64,000 nucleotides of DNA from Nitrospira sp. CR1.2 (GCA_014055495.1 WIAG01000002.1:85472-149471); one strand, 5' to 3'. Counted from the first letter of the stretch, positions 54,180-61,578 are shown. The notes: a model not told the origin generated them from the letters alone. Numbers and translations: made by a program.

Positions 54180-54302
54180 ACTGAAACCTTTCCTTCAACT
54201 TCGCGCAGGCCGCTTGATGCTCAGCTGCTCAATGGATGTTTGCTGATGCGTTCAACATTAACAACTCTCACCACGATTTTGTAAGTCCTTCGGCTTTACC
54301 GT

Positions 54303-54512
54303 TCACCTCGGTCGACTTTCGGGTTTTTTGGCTTCGGATCTGGCCATTACTGTATGTCCATCTATCCATTGATCCAGGTCTTGCTGCTTGAACTTTACAA
54401 GTCGCCCAATCTTAACGAACCGGATCTTCCTTGCTGAAACCCATCCATACAACGTCAGCTTGGAAATGCCTAGATACCCAGATGCCTCATCCATTGTCAG
54501 AAGCTTGCACAT
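54303..54512 (-). CDS. AlpA/excisionase-like HTH protein
   Basis: Small DNA-binding protein of 69 aa. MDEASGYLGISKLTLYGWVS followed by KIGRLVKFKQQDLDQWID is the MerR-like winged-helix of AlpA and Xis proteins. ATG at 54512 is taken as the start since the family begins there. Transcribed with the integrase (123-bp gap). It would control integrase expression or excision direction. Close in type to, but different from, the HTH protein at 60017. Confidence 0.82.
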   Translation of the reverse strand: MCKLLTMDEASGYLGISKLTLYGWVSARKIRFVKIGRLVKFKQQDLDQWIDGHTVMARSEAKKPESRPR

Positions 54513-54701
54513 GTTAACTCCCAAGAAACATTTGTTAAAGATCCCTTTCAGCCAACCTTCCTGACTGCCCACTCACGCCTACCGTTGAAAGGCTCGTTGC
54601 TGATGCGACCCGGGTCCGGGGAGCAGTGGGACAGTCCTTCCGTGTCTCCGCCCCTCCAGGCCTGTCCGCTGCGAGAGCCCCGTGCCGCCTCCTTCGATTA
54701 C

Positions 54702-54731
54702 GCCCCACCCTTGGTTCGTGAAGGGTGGGGC
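54702..54731. other. perfect 11-bp-stem hairpin
   Basis: GCCCCACCCTT and AAGGGTGGGGC with an 8-nt loop, 29 bp before the radC start. No T-run beside it. Filamentous phages keep their packaging signal and replication origin in intergenic hairpins, so this is a candidate for one, or for a control element of radC. Confidence 0.45.
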
Positions 54732-54759
54732 TAGAACATAATTTCAGAAGGAGGCGGAC

Positions 54760-55263
54760 ATGTCCGTTGATAGCTCTCTCGGTTCCTCGAACGGTGGACG
54801 GCCACTGAGCCCGGTTCGGAAATACGGCATCCCTCGGTATCGTGTCACACTTATACGCGAAGGCCGTGCCACGCCGGCGGCCGAATCGGTGCATACGTCG
54901 GAGGATGCGGCGGGCATCCTCAGGCCCTTGTTTGCCGGTCTGGACCGGGAGCAATTCTTGATCTGTGGCCTGGACGCCAAGCACAAGCTCATCGGGATCA
55001 ATGTGGTCTCGACTGGCTCGCTGAACCTGACGATTGTCCATCCCCGTGAAGTCTTCAAGCCGCTCATCCTCATGAATGCCAGCGCCTGGATTTGCTCGCA
55101 TAATCATCCGTCCGGAGACATCACTCCGAGTCCCGAAGACCGCGTCCTGACCAAGCGGCTTCGCGAGGCCGGCGACCTCTTCGGGATTACTCTCCTCGAT
55201 CATCTGATTCTGGCCGAAGAACGCTACTACAGCTTCGCAGACCAGGGCTGGCCCGGCGCTTAG
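54760..55263 (+). CDS. RadC-like JAMM-domain protein
   Basis: Protein of 167 aa with the RadC fold but without the N-terminal helix-hairpin-helix. It has FLICGLDAKHKLIGINVVST, VHPREVFKPLILMNASAWIC and the metal-binding SHNHPSGDITPSPEDRVLTK. Short RadC proteins like this are common on plasmids, prophages and islands; their function is not settled. ATG 54760 has a GAAGGAGG site. It is the only plus-strand gene of the prophage block, and its stop overlaps the stop of the 42-aa gene. Confidence 0.9.
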   Translation: MSVDSSLGSSNGGRPLSPVRKYGIPRYRVTLIREGRATPAAESVHTSEDAAGILRPLFAGLDREQFLICGLDAKHKLIGINVVSTGSLNLTIVHPREVFKPLILMNASAWICSHNHPSGDITPSPEDRVLTKRLREAGDLFGITLLDHLILAEERYYSFADQGWPGA

Positions 55264-55388
55264 CGGAGCAGCCGCAACACCCAGGCCGCCCCGGCGGCCA
55301 CCAACGCGAGCCCGATCGCCGCCGTTCCCCAGGCGACCAGGTCGGTGGCCAAGGCATTGCCGATCGTTTGAATTTGTTGCGCCGTCAT
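55260..55388 (-). CDS. 42-aa membrane protein of the phage block
   Basis: Tiny protein: MTAQQIQTIGNALATDLVAW, then one helix rich in Ala/Gly/Val (GTAAIGLALVAAGAAWVLRL) and a basic C-terminus. ATG 55388 has a GAGGTGGGGG site. It resembles a second coat-like protein: a short amphipathic head, a single span and a positive tail, but without a signal peptide. Lies after the terminator downstream of the coat gene. Ends in a tail-to-tail overlap with radC. Confidence 0.65.
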   Translation of the reverse strand: MTAQQIQTIGNALATDLVAWGTAAIGLALVAAGAAWVLRLLR

Positions 55389-55437
55389 GGTTCCCCCACC
55401 TCATCATCTGATTCATTTTTGTGTAGTCGATAGAAAG

Positions 55438-55463
55438 GAGGCAGGCTGCTGCCAGCCTGCCTC
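55438..55463 (-). terminator. hairpin terminator after the coat gene
   Basis: GAGGCAGGCTG and CAGCCTGCCTC form a perfect 11-bp stem with a 4-nt loop, followed on the minus strand by CTTTCTATC. It lies 12 bp after the coat stop. Filamentous phages have their main terminator right after gene VIII, so the position fits. The T-run is weak. Confidence 0.65.
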
Positions 55464-55474
55464 GATGGGCTCGC

Positions 55475-55687
55475 TCAGCCCACAATCGCGCGTACGCGCT
55501 TAAAGGCGTAGATCGCCAACGCCACGCCAATCAAGGCCGTGGCCCACAAGAGCAGATCGGCCCGCACCGTGGCCACATCCGCCGACACCGGGAACAACTG
55601 CGCCTGCGACAGCGCCGGGACACCCAAGGCGAACACGAACGCCATGAGCAGTCCCCCAAGCCCTTTGACCCAACCCCATCCCTTCAT
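55475..55687 (-). CDS. major coat protein, pVIII-like
   Basis: Protein of 70 aa. Signal peptide MKGWGWVKGLGGLLMAFVFA with cleavage near ALSQAQ, an acidic-leaning head (VSADVATVRADLL), one membrane span (LWATALIGVALAIYAF) and a basic tail KRVRAIVG. This is the classic layout of the major capsid protein of filamentous phages: about 40 mature residues, tail contacting DNA. ATG 55687 has an AAGGAGGTG site, stronger than its neighbours, as expected for high output. Confidence 0.82.
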   Translation of the reverse strand: MKGWGWVKGLGGLLMAFVFALGVPALSQAQLFPVSADVATVRADLLLWATALIGVALAIYAFKRVRAIVG

Positions 55688-55759
55688 ACGGCACCTCCTT
55701 GTGCTAATGGTGGTTCCGTCCACCCACGCCGCCGGATACCCCGCCGACGGACGAGCGCC

Positions 55760-55867
55760 TCAGTGATGTTGAGGCAGAATCAGTTTGATGATCAGCCCAA
55801 CCGCAAAACCGCCGAGCCAGAAGATCGCCGTGAAATACGTCATCGCCTCAATCGCCGGCAGGTCCAT
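55760..55867 (-). CDS. 35-aa membrane protein of the phage block
   Basis: Tiny protein: MDLPAIEAMTYFTAIFWLGG followed by FAVGLIIKLILPQHH. One membrane span with a short acidic head, no signal peptide. It overlaps the end of the Zot-like gene (20 bp). By size and shape it could be a pVII or pIX-type minor coat protein. It lies between zot and coat genes. Confidence 0.6.
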   Translation of the reverse strand: MDLPAIEAMTYFTAIFWLGGFAVGLIIKLILPQHH

Positions 55868-56852
55868 AGAACACTCCTTCGCCAATGAGCCGCATTGAGC
55901 CATCTTCATAGACTTCCGAGACCGACAGCCCATATCGACCGGTGATCTGCGCGGCCGTCAGGATCTCGCCGCTGTCCAGGAGATACCGCCAGCCTTGACG
56001 ATCCTTACTCATCCCAGCGCCACCGAGGATTCTCACGGGTCGCTTCGGGACAGGCGGAGTCGTTGGTGCCGGAGGAGACATGCCCAATGGATTCAGCAGA
56101 CTGATCGAACCGGCGACTGGGGCACCGATGGTGGTGGTTGGAACAGCCGTTGACCCGGCGGGAATGGGCTTGGTCGAACTCAAGGACGACCAAGGCCGCC
56201 AGACCATGAGGCCAATGGCAAAGAGTCCGGCCGCAATGCCAATCGCGACCCGTGCGGACTTAAAGACGGTATGACTGCGTTTCTCTTCTCGAATGGCTGC
56301 CGAGGCGTAACTCGAATAGTAGGCGTAGATGGCCGGCGAGTAGGTGCCGACGAAAGCCCGGATCACTTCGTGGTCCTCCGGATTCCCACGCACCTTGCCC
56401 TGATACTTTTTTGACAGGCCCACGAAAGCCAGCTTCCGAAACTTCACTGTGGCTTCGATGAGCCGTGTGACGCCTTGCGACATCTGCCGAAAATCCTGAC
56501 TCATGAGCAGGATATCCACGCCGTAATGCCGATGTGTTTCGAGCCAGCGGAGCAATCCTGGTTCGACTTTCTGCATCGACCGAAACACGGTTTGCGCTTC
56601 GTCGATAATGACGGCTGAACCGGGCTGGACATGCTGAAACGCTTGCAACACTTCGACTGAGTCCTTCCAGATCGTGATTTGTTGTTCGAGCGTCTTCAGT
56701 TCGATGCCGGTGAACAGTGACAGCCGATCCAGATAGATGCCATCGACCGCGATATAGAGCCGTCGGCCCTGTTTCACCCACGGCAAAAACTTCTCGCAGA
56801 TCGCGTGATAGGACTTCCCCGATCCTGGTACCCCTTCATACAGTTCGATCAT
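55848..56852 (-). CDS. Zot/pI-like phage assembly ATPase
   Basis: Inner-membrane ATPase of 334 aa that drives extrusion of filamentous virions. Walker A YEGVPGSGKSYHA at the N-terminus, Walker B SAVIIDEAQTVF, then SQDFRQMSQGVTRLIEATVK, the Zonula-occludens-toxin domain. One membrane span near residues 221-240 (VAIGIAAGLFAIGLMVWRPW) separates a cytoplasmic motor from a periplasmic Pro/Thr-rich tail. ATG 56852 overlaps the upstream 28-aa gene by 4 bp; the longer open frame is not the family start. Confidence 0.9.
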   Translation of the reverse strand: MIELYEGVPGSGKSYHAICEKFLPWVKQGRRLYIAVDGIYLDRLSLFTGIELKTLEQQITIWKDSVEVLQAFQHVQPGSAVIIDEAQTVFRSMQKVEPGLLRWLETHRHYGVDILLMSQDFRQMSQGVTRLIEATVKFRKLAFVGLSKKYQGKVRGNPEDHEVIRAFVGTYSPAIYAYYSSYASAAIREEKRSHTVFKSARVAIGIAAGLFAIGLMVWRPWSSLSSTKPIPAGSTAVPTTTIGAPVAGSISLLNPLGMSPPAPTTPPVPKRPVRILGGAGMSKDRQGWRYLLDSGEILTAAQITGRYGLSVSEVYEDGSMRLIGEGVFYGPAGD

Positions 56853-56935
56853 CGAAGACTCCTGAGATACACCCAGATCCACAGCGCGAGGATCACCGTC
56901 CACGCATAGGCCCATCCAATGACAAGCTGGTTCAT
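56849..56935 (-). CDS. 28-aa membrane protein of the phage block
   Basis: Tiny protein MNQLVIGWAYAWTVILALWI followed by WVYLRSLR: a single hydrophobic span and basic tail. It overlaps both neighbours by 4 bp (ATGA), so it sits in a continuous translational chain from the pVI-like gene to zot. Its coupling argues that it is real. Possible minor coat or pI-associated (pXI-like) role. Confidence 0.6.
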   Translation of the reverse strand: MNQLVIGWAYAWTVILALWIWVYLRSLR

Positions 56936-57207
56936 GAGCCCCACCGGACGAACGGAATGGTTTGTAAGATGAACCGGGTCCCCATGGCGCTCGCCACGAT
57001 GGCCAGCGCCTGACTCATGCCCGTCGCGCCCAGCACCCACGCATATTGATCGGGAATCGCCGGCAGGGTGAGGCCTGCCGTGCCGAGGGTGGCGAGCGTG
57101 CTGTCCGCCACGGAGAGCAGCGAATCCCAGATACTCAATCCCCAATCCGTGAGCGAGAAAAAGAACTCCTCCAGCCAGCAATAGATGAGCGTGAGAATCG
57201 CCGTCAT
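56932..57207 (-). CDS. pVI-like membrane protein (DUF2523-type)
   Basis: Protein of 91 aa with three hydrophobic regions: MTAILTLIYCWLEEFFFSLT, a middle helix, and QALAIVASAMGTRFILQTIP. Size and position between the pIII-like gene and zot match the DUF2523 proteins of filamentous phages, which are thought to be the pVI counterpart at the virion end. ATG 57207 overlaps the pIII stop by 4 bp. Confidence 0.75.
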   Translation of the reverse strand: MTAILTLIYCWLEEFFFSLTDWGLSIWDSLLSVADSTLATLGTAGLTLPAIPDQYAWVLGATGMSQALAIVASAMGTRFILQTIPFVRWGS

Positions 57208-58472
57208 GTCGTCTGGCCTCCTCCGACGAAAATGATGCGGTAGGCGGCAATGGACGCCGTGGCAATGACCAAGGTGCGCAGGACCGTGAAGAACCAGGCC
57301 CATTGGTTGAAGTCCACTTGCTGGCTGCCAAAGAGGGCCGACGGCAAGGCAATCACGGGCAATGTCGAAGGCCAGGTCAACGACTTCAAGAGATTCAGGG
57401 TGCCCAAGAGGCCGCTCGTGGACCAGATGGTTTGATGCGCCTGCAAGACCGTCCCAAAAGTCCGGCTCTCATGAGATCCCACGGCACAGGAGGTGGTCGC
57501 TTGTGTCTCTTCATGCTGCGTCGTGGAGCCGTCAGGATTCTGCGTCGTCGTGGTGGTCGTAGTTGTCGTCTGCTGTTGCGTGTTCTGTTGCGGCGTACTC
57601 GCCGGAGGCGGAACCGTGTCGACCACGACGATGTCCCCGGCAGGGACCGGCTTCGGCTTGACCGTTGTGGGCATTTCCGTTGGTGTCACCGCCTGGGAAA
57701 TGGTGGTATCGGCCGGCTGCGTCGTACCAGTGGTGCCGACGGGATTCGTATGAGCTTCAACGGACTTTGGATCGCTGGCCGGAAGGCCCCCGATGAAGTT
57801 GGCCACTTGCTGCTGCGTCGGTGGAATCAAGCCCTCTTGAATCGGTGAGGTGGAACCTGGAATCCCTTTGCGATGGCACACATACAGGCTGTAGCCGCCG
57901 ACGGCCGGACCATTCACAAAGAAATTGCCGGTGAAGAAGACGGCCGTACTGAGGCTCTGAAACGGCCCGACCACCCAATCATGCTGATACTCCGTATCGA
58001 CCGCACAGAGCGGCACATTCGTGGCGCTGAACTGAATGGTCGCATTGGGATAGGCGGGATTGCCTGGCGTGGTCGTCCCAAAACCTGGAAACGTCTGCAC
58101 GCCCGCATTGGTGCTGGCGACCTGCCAGCCGCCCGGCGTCGAGGCGGCCGTTTTGACGGCGGAGAGGTCGCTTTGTGAGTAATACATTTGGGCCAGCACC
58201 AAACCCGCACTGACCCCGAGGGCCGCCCATCCCACAGGACCAGCGACCATGCGCACCGCCATCGAGGCAGCCGAGGGCGCGAGGGCTGCGGTCGCGACTT
58301 GGGACGCCAGCGCCGACCGTTGCGCGGCCAGATACGCAATGCGTTCGGCCTGAGCCACCACCCGTGAATACTGCGTCGCGGTCTGGCTGAAGGCTTCGCC
58401 CGGCGCAAGGCAGAAGGAGACGAAGAGTGCCCAGGTGAGTGACAGATAGCTGGTAAGTGAAAGCAGTTTCAC
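57204..58472 (-). CDS. adsorption protein, pIII-like
   Basis: Secreted protein of 422 aa, anchored by its C-terminus. Signal peptide (LTWALFVSFCLAPGEAFSQ), an Ala-rich helical head, a domain with two Cys (LCAVDTEYQHDW, YSLYVCHRKG), a low-complexity Thr/Gln/Pro linker (about residues 245-330, with a run of nine Thr), then a second part and a C-terminal span (RTLVIATASIAAYRIIFVGG). This head-linker-anchor layout is that of pIII, which binds the host pilus and ends assembly. GTG start overlaps the 24-aa gene. No sequence match to a named pIII recognised. Confidence 0.78.
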   Translation of the reverse strand: MKLLSLTSYLSLTWALFVSFCLAPGEAFSQTATQYSRVVAQAERIAYLAAQRSALASQVATAALAPSAASMAVRMVAGPVGWAALGVSAGLVLAQMYYSQSDLSAVKTAASTPGGWQVASTNAGVQTFPGFGTTTPGNPAYPNATIQFSATNVPLCAVDTEYQHDWVVGPFQSLSTAVFFTGNFFVNGPAVGGYSLYVCHRKGIPGSTSPIQEGLIPPTQQQVANFIGGLPASDPKSVEAHTNPVGTTGTTQPADTTISQAVTPTEMPTTVKPKPVPAGDIVVVDTVPPPASTPQQNTQQQTTTTTTTTTQNPDGSTTQHEETQATTSCAVGSHESRTFGTVLQAHQTIWSTSGLLGTLNLLKSLTWPSTLPVIALPSALFGSQQVDFNQWAWFFTVLRTLVIATASIAAYRIIFVGGGQTT

Positions 58473-58543
58473 AATCGTCCGACTCCGAGGCCGGTGAGGA
58501 AGGCCAGTAACAAGACCGCCACGAGAATAATGGTGAGATCCAC
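58469..58543 (-). CDS. 24-aa membrane protein of the phage block
   Basis: Tiny protein with one hydrophobic span: MDLTIILVAVLLLAFLTGLG then VGRL. GTG start with a strong GGAGGAGG site and a 4-bp overlap with the pIII-like gene. Its length is similar to pVII/pIX of M13 (about 32 aa). The same frame runs open upstream, but the ribosome site points to this start. Confidence 0.6.
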   Translation of the reverse strand: MDLTIILVAVLLLAFLTGLGVGRL

Positions 58544-58563
58544 TGGCCTTCCTCCTCCTGCCG

Positions 58564-58827
58564 TTACTTCAGGACTTCCAATCCAGACAAATCGAAGAAC
58601 ACGCGGCCCGTCTGCTCGAACTTCCGCACTTCGATGGAGGCACGAGCCTGTTTGCCTTCGGCCTGCTTGCAGACCTCGATCAACGGCATCTGATCCTCCG
58701 GAATCCCCAACCGGAGCACTCCCGGATCTTTGCCCTTCACATAAAAATCCACCGATCTGTAGACCTTGCCTTCCCGGCTCCTCCGTTCCACATAGCCCTG
58801 CACTGCACCCTCCGCTTTGACTTGCAT
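58564..58827 (-). CDS. ssDNA-binding-like protein (pV candidate)
   Basis: Protein of 87 aa that looks like a small all-beta (OB-type) domain: VQGYVERRSREGKVYRSVDF, then DQMPLIEVCKQAEGKQARAS. It follows rep and precedes the structural genes, where filamentous phages encode the protein that coats the new single strand. ATG 58827 has a GGAGGT site. No sequence match to M13 pV recognised; the call rests on fold look, size and position. Confidence 0.65.
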   Translation of the reverse strand: MQVKAEGAVQGYVERRSREGKVYRSVDFYVKGKDPGVLRLGIPEDQMPLIEVCKQAEGKQARASIEVRKFEQTGRVFFDLSGLEVLK

Positions 58828-58843
58828 CGTCGAGACCTCCTGA

Positions 58844-59047
58844 ATAGTGAGTGAATTTCGAGTCAGCCAAGCGCCTGACCCACACGCCCCGGCCTTCGGA
58901 CCGGGCTTTTGGCCTAAGACAGAATTCCGAATCGCATGCCGTACAGCTCAGATACAGGGCGCCTTGTACCCACTTGCACCGACAACCTCTGGTTCCACAT
59001 CCTGGACACATGCGTCGCCAAGATCCGTTATGAAACTCTAAGGACAT
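58844..59047 (-). other. possible Cys-rich (zinc-ribbon-like) reading frame
   Basis: From an ATG at 59047, inside the end of rep, an open frame encodes MCPGCGTRGCRCKWVQGALY followed by LSCTACDSEFC, which looks like a zinc ribbon. The frame has no stop before it runs under the pV-like gene to 58469, so either the protein is 192 aa and overlaps pV, or the Cys-rich part is a coincidence. The segment also contains a hairpin near 58887-58905 (CCCGG..CCGGG), a possible phage origin or packaging signal. Confidence 0.35.
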
Positions 59048-60020
59048 AGGGGGTCCCTCGCTTACGCTGCTTCAGCAACGCATAGTGCTTCTGTGTCCAT
59101 CGTTTGGTACCTGCATAGATCATCTCGAACAGAAACTGATCCCCTCGACAGGCGACCACCACGGCCAGCATGGGACTGATCGCATTGGCCAGCCAGGCGG
59201 CCACATCGTCGAGGCGCTGCTGAATCCGTTCGACCACCAGCCGGCATCGCATGAAGCCTTCCGTGAGCGCTTTCCACCAGCCCACCAACGGCGCGCGATA
59301 CTTCTCGTAGGATTCGGCCTCTCGCGTCGTCTCTCGGAAATCGACATAGGAACGCAGCACCCCGACCAAGAAGGCTCGCCAGTCTTCAGGATCGAGTGTG
59401 AGTAAGGCTTTGGCGCAGGCTTGGGCTCGATCCTGTTTGAATTCCATTTCCCAACGGACCCCGTACGAGGCTGCGTCCTCCCGGCCACGACTCTGGAGTT
59501 CCAGCCGTTTGTCATAGACGCGCAGCATGGTCTGGCTCTCACGACTGCCGAAGTAGAGCGTCTCGCCCGTCCGGACGCCTTCGCGATGATTCGAGGATTG
59601 AATCACCTTGAACTGTTTCGACCGACTCACCGCTTGTCCGGCTTCTACGGCCTGCCGCACGGTTTCGACTGCGACCGTCGCCTCCCGGTCGTCCATGGCT
59701 ACATCGATGCGGGTGACATGCCCTTTCTGATCGAAGATCCACTTCAGAACCGATTTGAGTGTGGCCTCATCCCACTGGGAGACAATCCCGGCCGAGAGAT
59801 CCACGTGCACTTCTTTCGGATTGCGAGGCGCACCCGTCCCCAGTTTGCCGACCCCGGTCTTGCCCTGCGTCATGAGCTGAGCTACAGGGTAGCCCCGAAA
59901 GCCGGTCTCACTCTGGAACCAGTCACCGCCGACCAGTTTGATTACCTCGTCTACCTCAGCTTTCGGGAGCGTGAAGGCGAGCCAATCGATGGTCTGAGTG
60001 AATCCTCCGGAGACTGTCAT
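59028..60020 (-). CDS. rolling-circle replication initiator (Rep_trans/RstA-like)
   Basis: Protein of 330 aa. N-terminal IDWLAFTLPKAEVDEVIKLV, then LKWIFDQKGHVTRIDVAMDD with conserved acidic residues, and the catalytic-Tyr region TMLRVYDKRLELQSRG followed by VRWEMEFK. This matches replication initiation factors of filamentous phages and small plasmids, which nick one strand to start replication. ATG 60020 overlaps the upstream HTH gene by 4 bp. Confidence 0.87.
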   Translation of the reverse strand: MTVSGGFTQTIDWLAFTLPKAEVDEVIKLVGGDWFQSETGFRGYPVAQLMTQGKTGVGKLGTGAPRNPKEVHVDLSAGIVSQWDEATLKSVLKWIFDQKGHVTRIDVAMDDREATVAVETVRQAVEAGQAVSRSKQFKVIQSSNHREGVRTGETLYFGSRESQTMLRVYDKRLELQSRGREDAASYGVRWEMEFKQDRAQACAKALLTLDPEDWRAFLVGVLRSYVDFRETTREAESYEKYRAPLVGWWKALTEGFMRCRLVVERIQQRLDDVAAWLANAISPMLAVVVACRGDQFLFEMIYAGTKRWTQKHYALLKQRKRGTPYVLRVS

Positions 60021-60325
60021 TTCTTCCTCCTTGGCGTCTGTGCGATAGACGCCCCCGTCTTACCCAGTCGGGGGCTGGGCCGCTGCGCGCGCCGCCCGCT
60101 GGCGCCGCCGGTCGCGCTGCGCAGCCCCTGTTCCTGTGGGTGAAAAGGAGTCTGCCCCTGCCCATTCCCCTGCATCGCGGCTTTCACCCGTTCCAGGTCA
60201 AACCGCACAAACCGGCCGATCCGCTCCACGGGAATCTCGCCCTTTCGGTAGGCTCGACGAATGGACTTCACGCTGACTTGGAGTTCGAGGGCGAGTTCAT
60301 CGATCGTGACCCAGGTTTTCTTCAT
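60017..60325 (-). CDS. AlpA/excisionase-like HTH protein, first phage gene
   Basis: DNA-binding protein of 102 aa. VTIDELALELQVSVKSIRRA and IPVERIGRFVRFDLERVKAA form the winged helix; the rest is a Gln/Arg/Pro-rich tail. ATG 60325 has a GAGGAG site. It is the first gene of the phage operon and lies 75 bp from a set of phased 10-bp repeats, to which it might bind as regulator. Different from the AlpA-like protein at 54303 although the fold is the same. Confidence 0.82.
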   Translation of the reverse strand: MKKTWVTIDELALELQVSVKSIRRAYRKGEIPVERIGRFVRFDLERVKAAMQGNGQGQTPFHPQEQGLRSATGGASGRRAQRPSPRLGKTGASIAQTPRRKK

Positions 60326-60400
60326 CGCGTCTCCTCTTCGGTTCAGCGCACGACGTATGAGCGGACCATACGCAACGGCGCGTGAGTGGTGAAAGAGCCC

Positions 60401-60440
60401 GTTCGGGGACACTGGGGGACAGGAGGGGACAGTAAGGGAC
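60401..60440. repeat. four 10-bp phased repeats (iteron-like)
   Basis: Four consecutive decamers each end in GGGGAC (last AGGGAC): 60405-60410, 60415-60420, 60425-60430, 60435-60440. The 10-bp spacing puts all copies on the same face of the helix. Placed just upstream of the first phage gene, they fit an operator or a Rep/HTH binding site. Confidence 0.7.
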
Positions 60441-60450
60441 AAAACTTGTG

Positions 60451-60936
60451 GACCTGGACAGGATGCGTGTGAGGAAAGATGAAAATGAAAAGAGGGATAT
60501 GCAAAAACGTTGACAGCCCTGCACGCGGATCGTCAATGTCGGCAAACACCGCTCTGGATGAAGAGAATCGCAGGTTTATGAGAACGGACTACGAGACCGC
60601 ACTAGGGCGAACGGCCATGACACTGAGTCGAATGCCTCTGCACCCGATAACAAAAATATGGCCATTTTCCGCAAAAAGTTGTGCCAGGGCCAAAAAACTA
60701 CCACCAGGGCCAGTTGGCCCTACAGATGGCACCATAACGCAGATACGGCAGGACACCAGCAGAGACGATGATCTTTCGGCCACTGTGTAGCCGGGGCAGC
60801 GCACGACGCTCCAAGAAGCCACAGCACCGGATCGCACACGAACACGGAAGTTTCACCATCGCCAAACACGATGTGCCCCGCCCCTTCTCAGTCCTCGATA
60901 ACACGGGCGCACGTTCACGCTTGAGGAGGACCCCCC
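60451..60936. other. gap between prophage and decayed transposase
   Basis: About 490 bp with no supported gene. More AT-rich than the surroundings in its first half. The right end of the prophage should lie here, but no repeat of the tRNA-Gly sequence is seen. Confidence 0.4.
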
Positions 60937-61578
60937 ATGCGACACTGGCTGATTCGAATGCTGTACCGCTGCCTTCACAGATTCCACTGGCTACTGTGGT
61001 GGATATGGTCTCCCACACGATCCCACCAGCGAGCCCAGTCCAAGCCAAGGCGAAAGGCCAGGCTTTTTCCCCACCGAAGCCGACGTGGGTCCGCAATGAA
61101 GTGATCCGGCTCAAAGCCCTCATGCCCCACGCCGGCTGCCGCACCGTAGCCCATTCCTTCAATCGCCGCTGGGCGAGCAGAAGACAGGCGACGGTTGCAG
61201 CATGTGTCTGACAAATGCTCGTGGACGCTACTACAGGAACTGAGTCAGGCCGTGGAGTGGTATGGGAGTCCTCAATACCTTCCTACGGACAATGAGGCGG
61301 TGTTCATATCATGGTGGTTCATATGGGGACTGCGACTGCTAGGTATCCGTCATCAGCGAACGGACCCCGGATGCCCGTGGCAGAACGGGCGAGTCGAACG
61401 TGTCATTGGGACGATCAAGCCGGCGCTGGCCATGGAGCCGTTGGCAGACAACAAGGACTTCGATGCCCAACTAACCAGCACAAGGCTGTGGTACAACCAC
61501 GACCGCCCGCACGACCATCTGCAGGGGCGAACGCCAGCTGAAGTCTGGGCGGGCATCGATGTGTTCGCGGCACGATAA
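60937..61578 (+). pseudogene. DDE (rve) transposase, broken
   Basis: Three pieces in alternating frames. The leader MRHWLIRMLYRCLHRFHWLL reads in one frame, the HTH part KPTWVRNEVIRLKALMPHAG in the next, and the C-terminal half (61195-61578) again in the first, with the second Asp in PTDNEAVFIS and the Glu region CPWQNGRVERVIGTIKPALA. The part with the first catalytic Asp is missing, so there is an internal deletion plus frameshifts. Family: integrase-core insertion sequence, exact group not determined. No inverted repeats located. Confidence 0.8.

Larger units (their letters stand above)
53046..60450. mobile_element. integrated filamentous (inovirus-like) prophage with integrase module
   Basis: The block from about 55260 to 60325 has the gene order of filamentous phages: HTH protein, Rep, ssDNA-binding-like protein, tiny membrane protein, pIII-like, pVI-like, tiny membrane protein, Zot/pI, tiny membrane protein, pVIII-like coat, and a hairpin terminator after the coat gene. 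All are on the minus strand with overlaps of 4 bp. A tyrosine integrase, an AlpA-like protein and a RadC-like protein flank it next to tRNA-Gly. No secretin (pIV) gene; a host secretin would be needed. The outer boundaries are uncertain because no matching att repeat was found at the right end. Confidence 0.8.

Noticed and set aside
58469..59047. Single 192-aa protein from Cys-rich start to membrane end
   Set aside because: It would cover the pV-like gene entirely in another frame; the strong GGAGGAGG site before the 24-aa gene and GGAGGT before the pV-like gene argue for separate genes. Kept only as a low-confidence note.
60401..60440. CRISPR array
   Set aside because: The repeats are 10 bp without unique spacers, so not a CRISPR. 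No cas genes or other arrays seen in the window.
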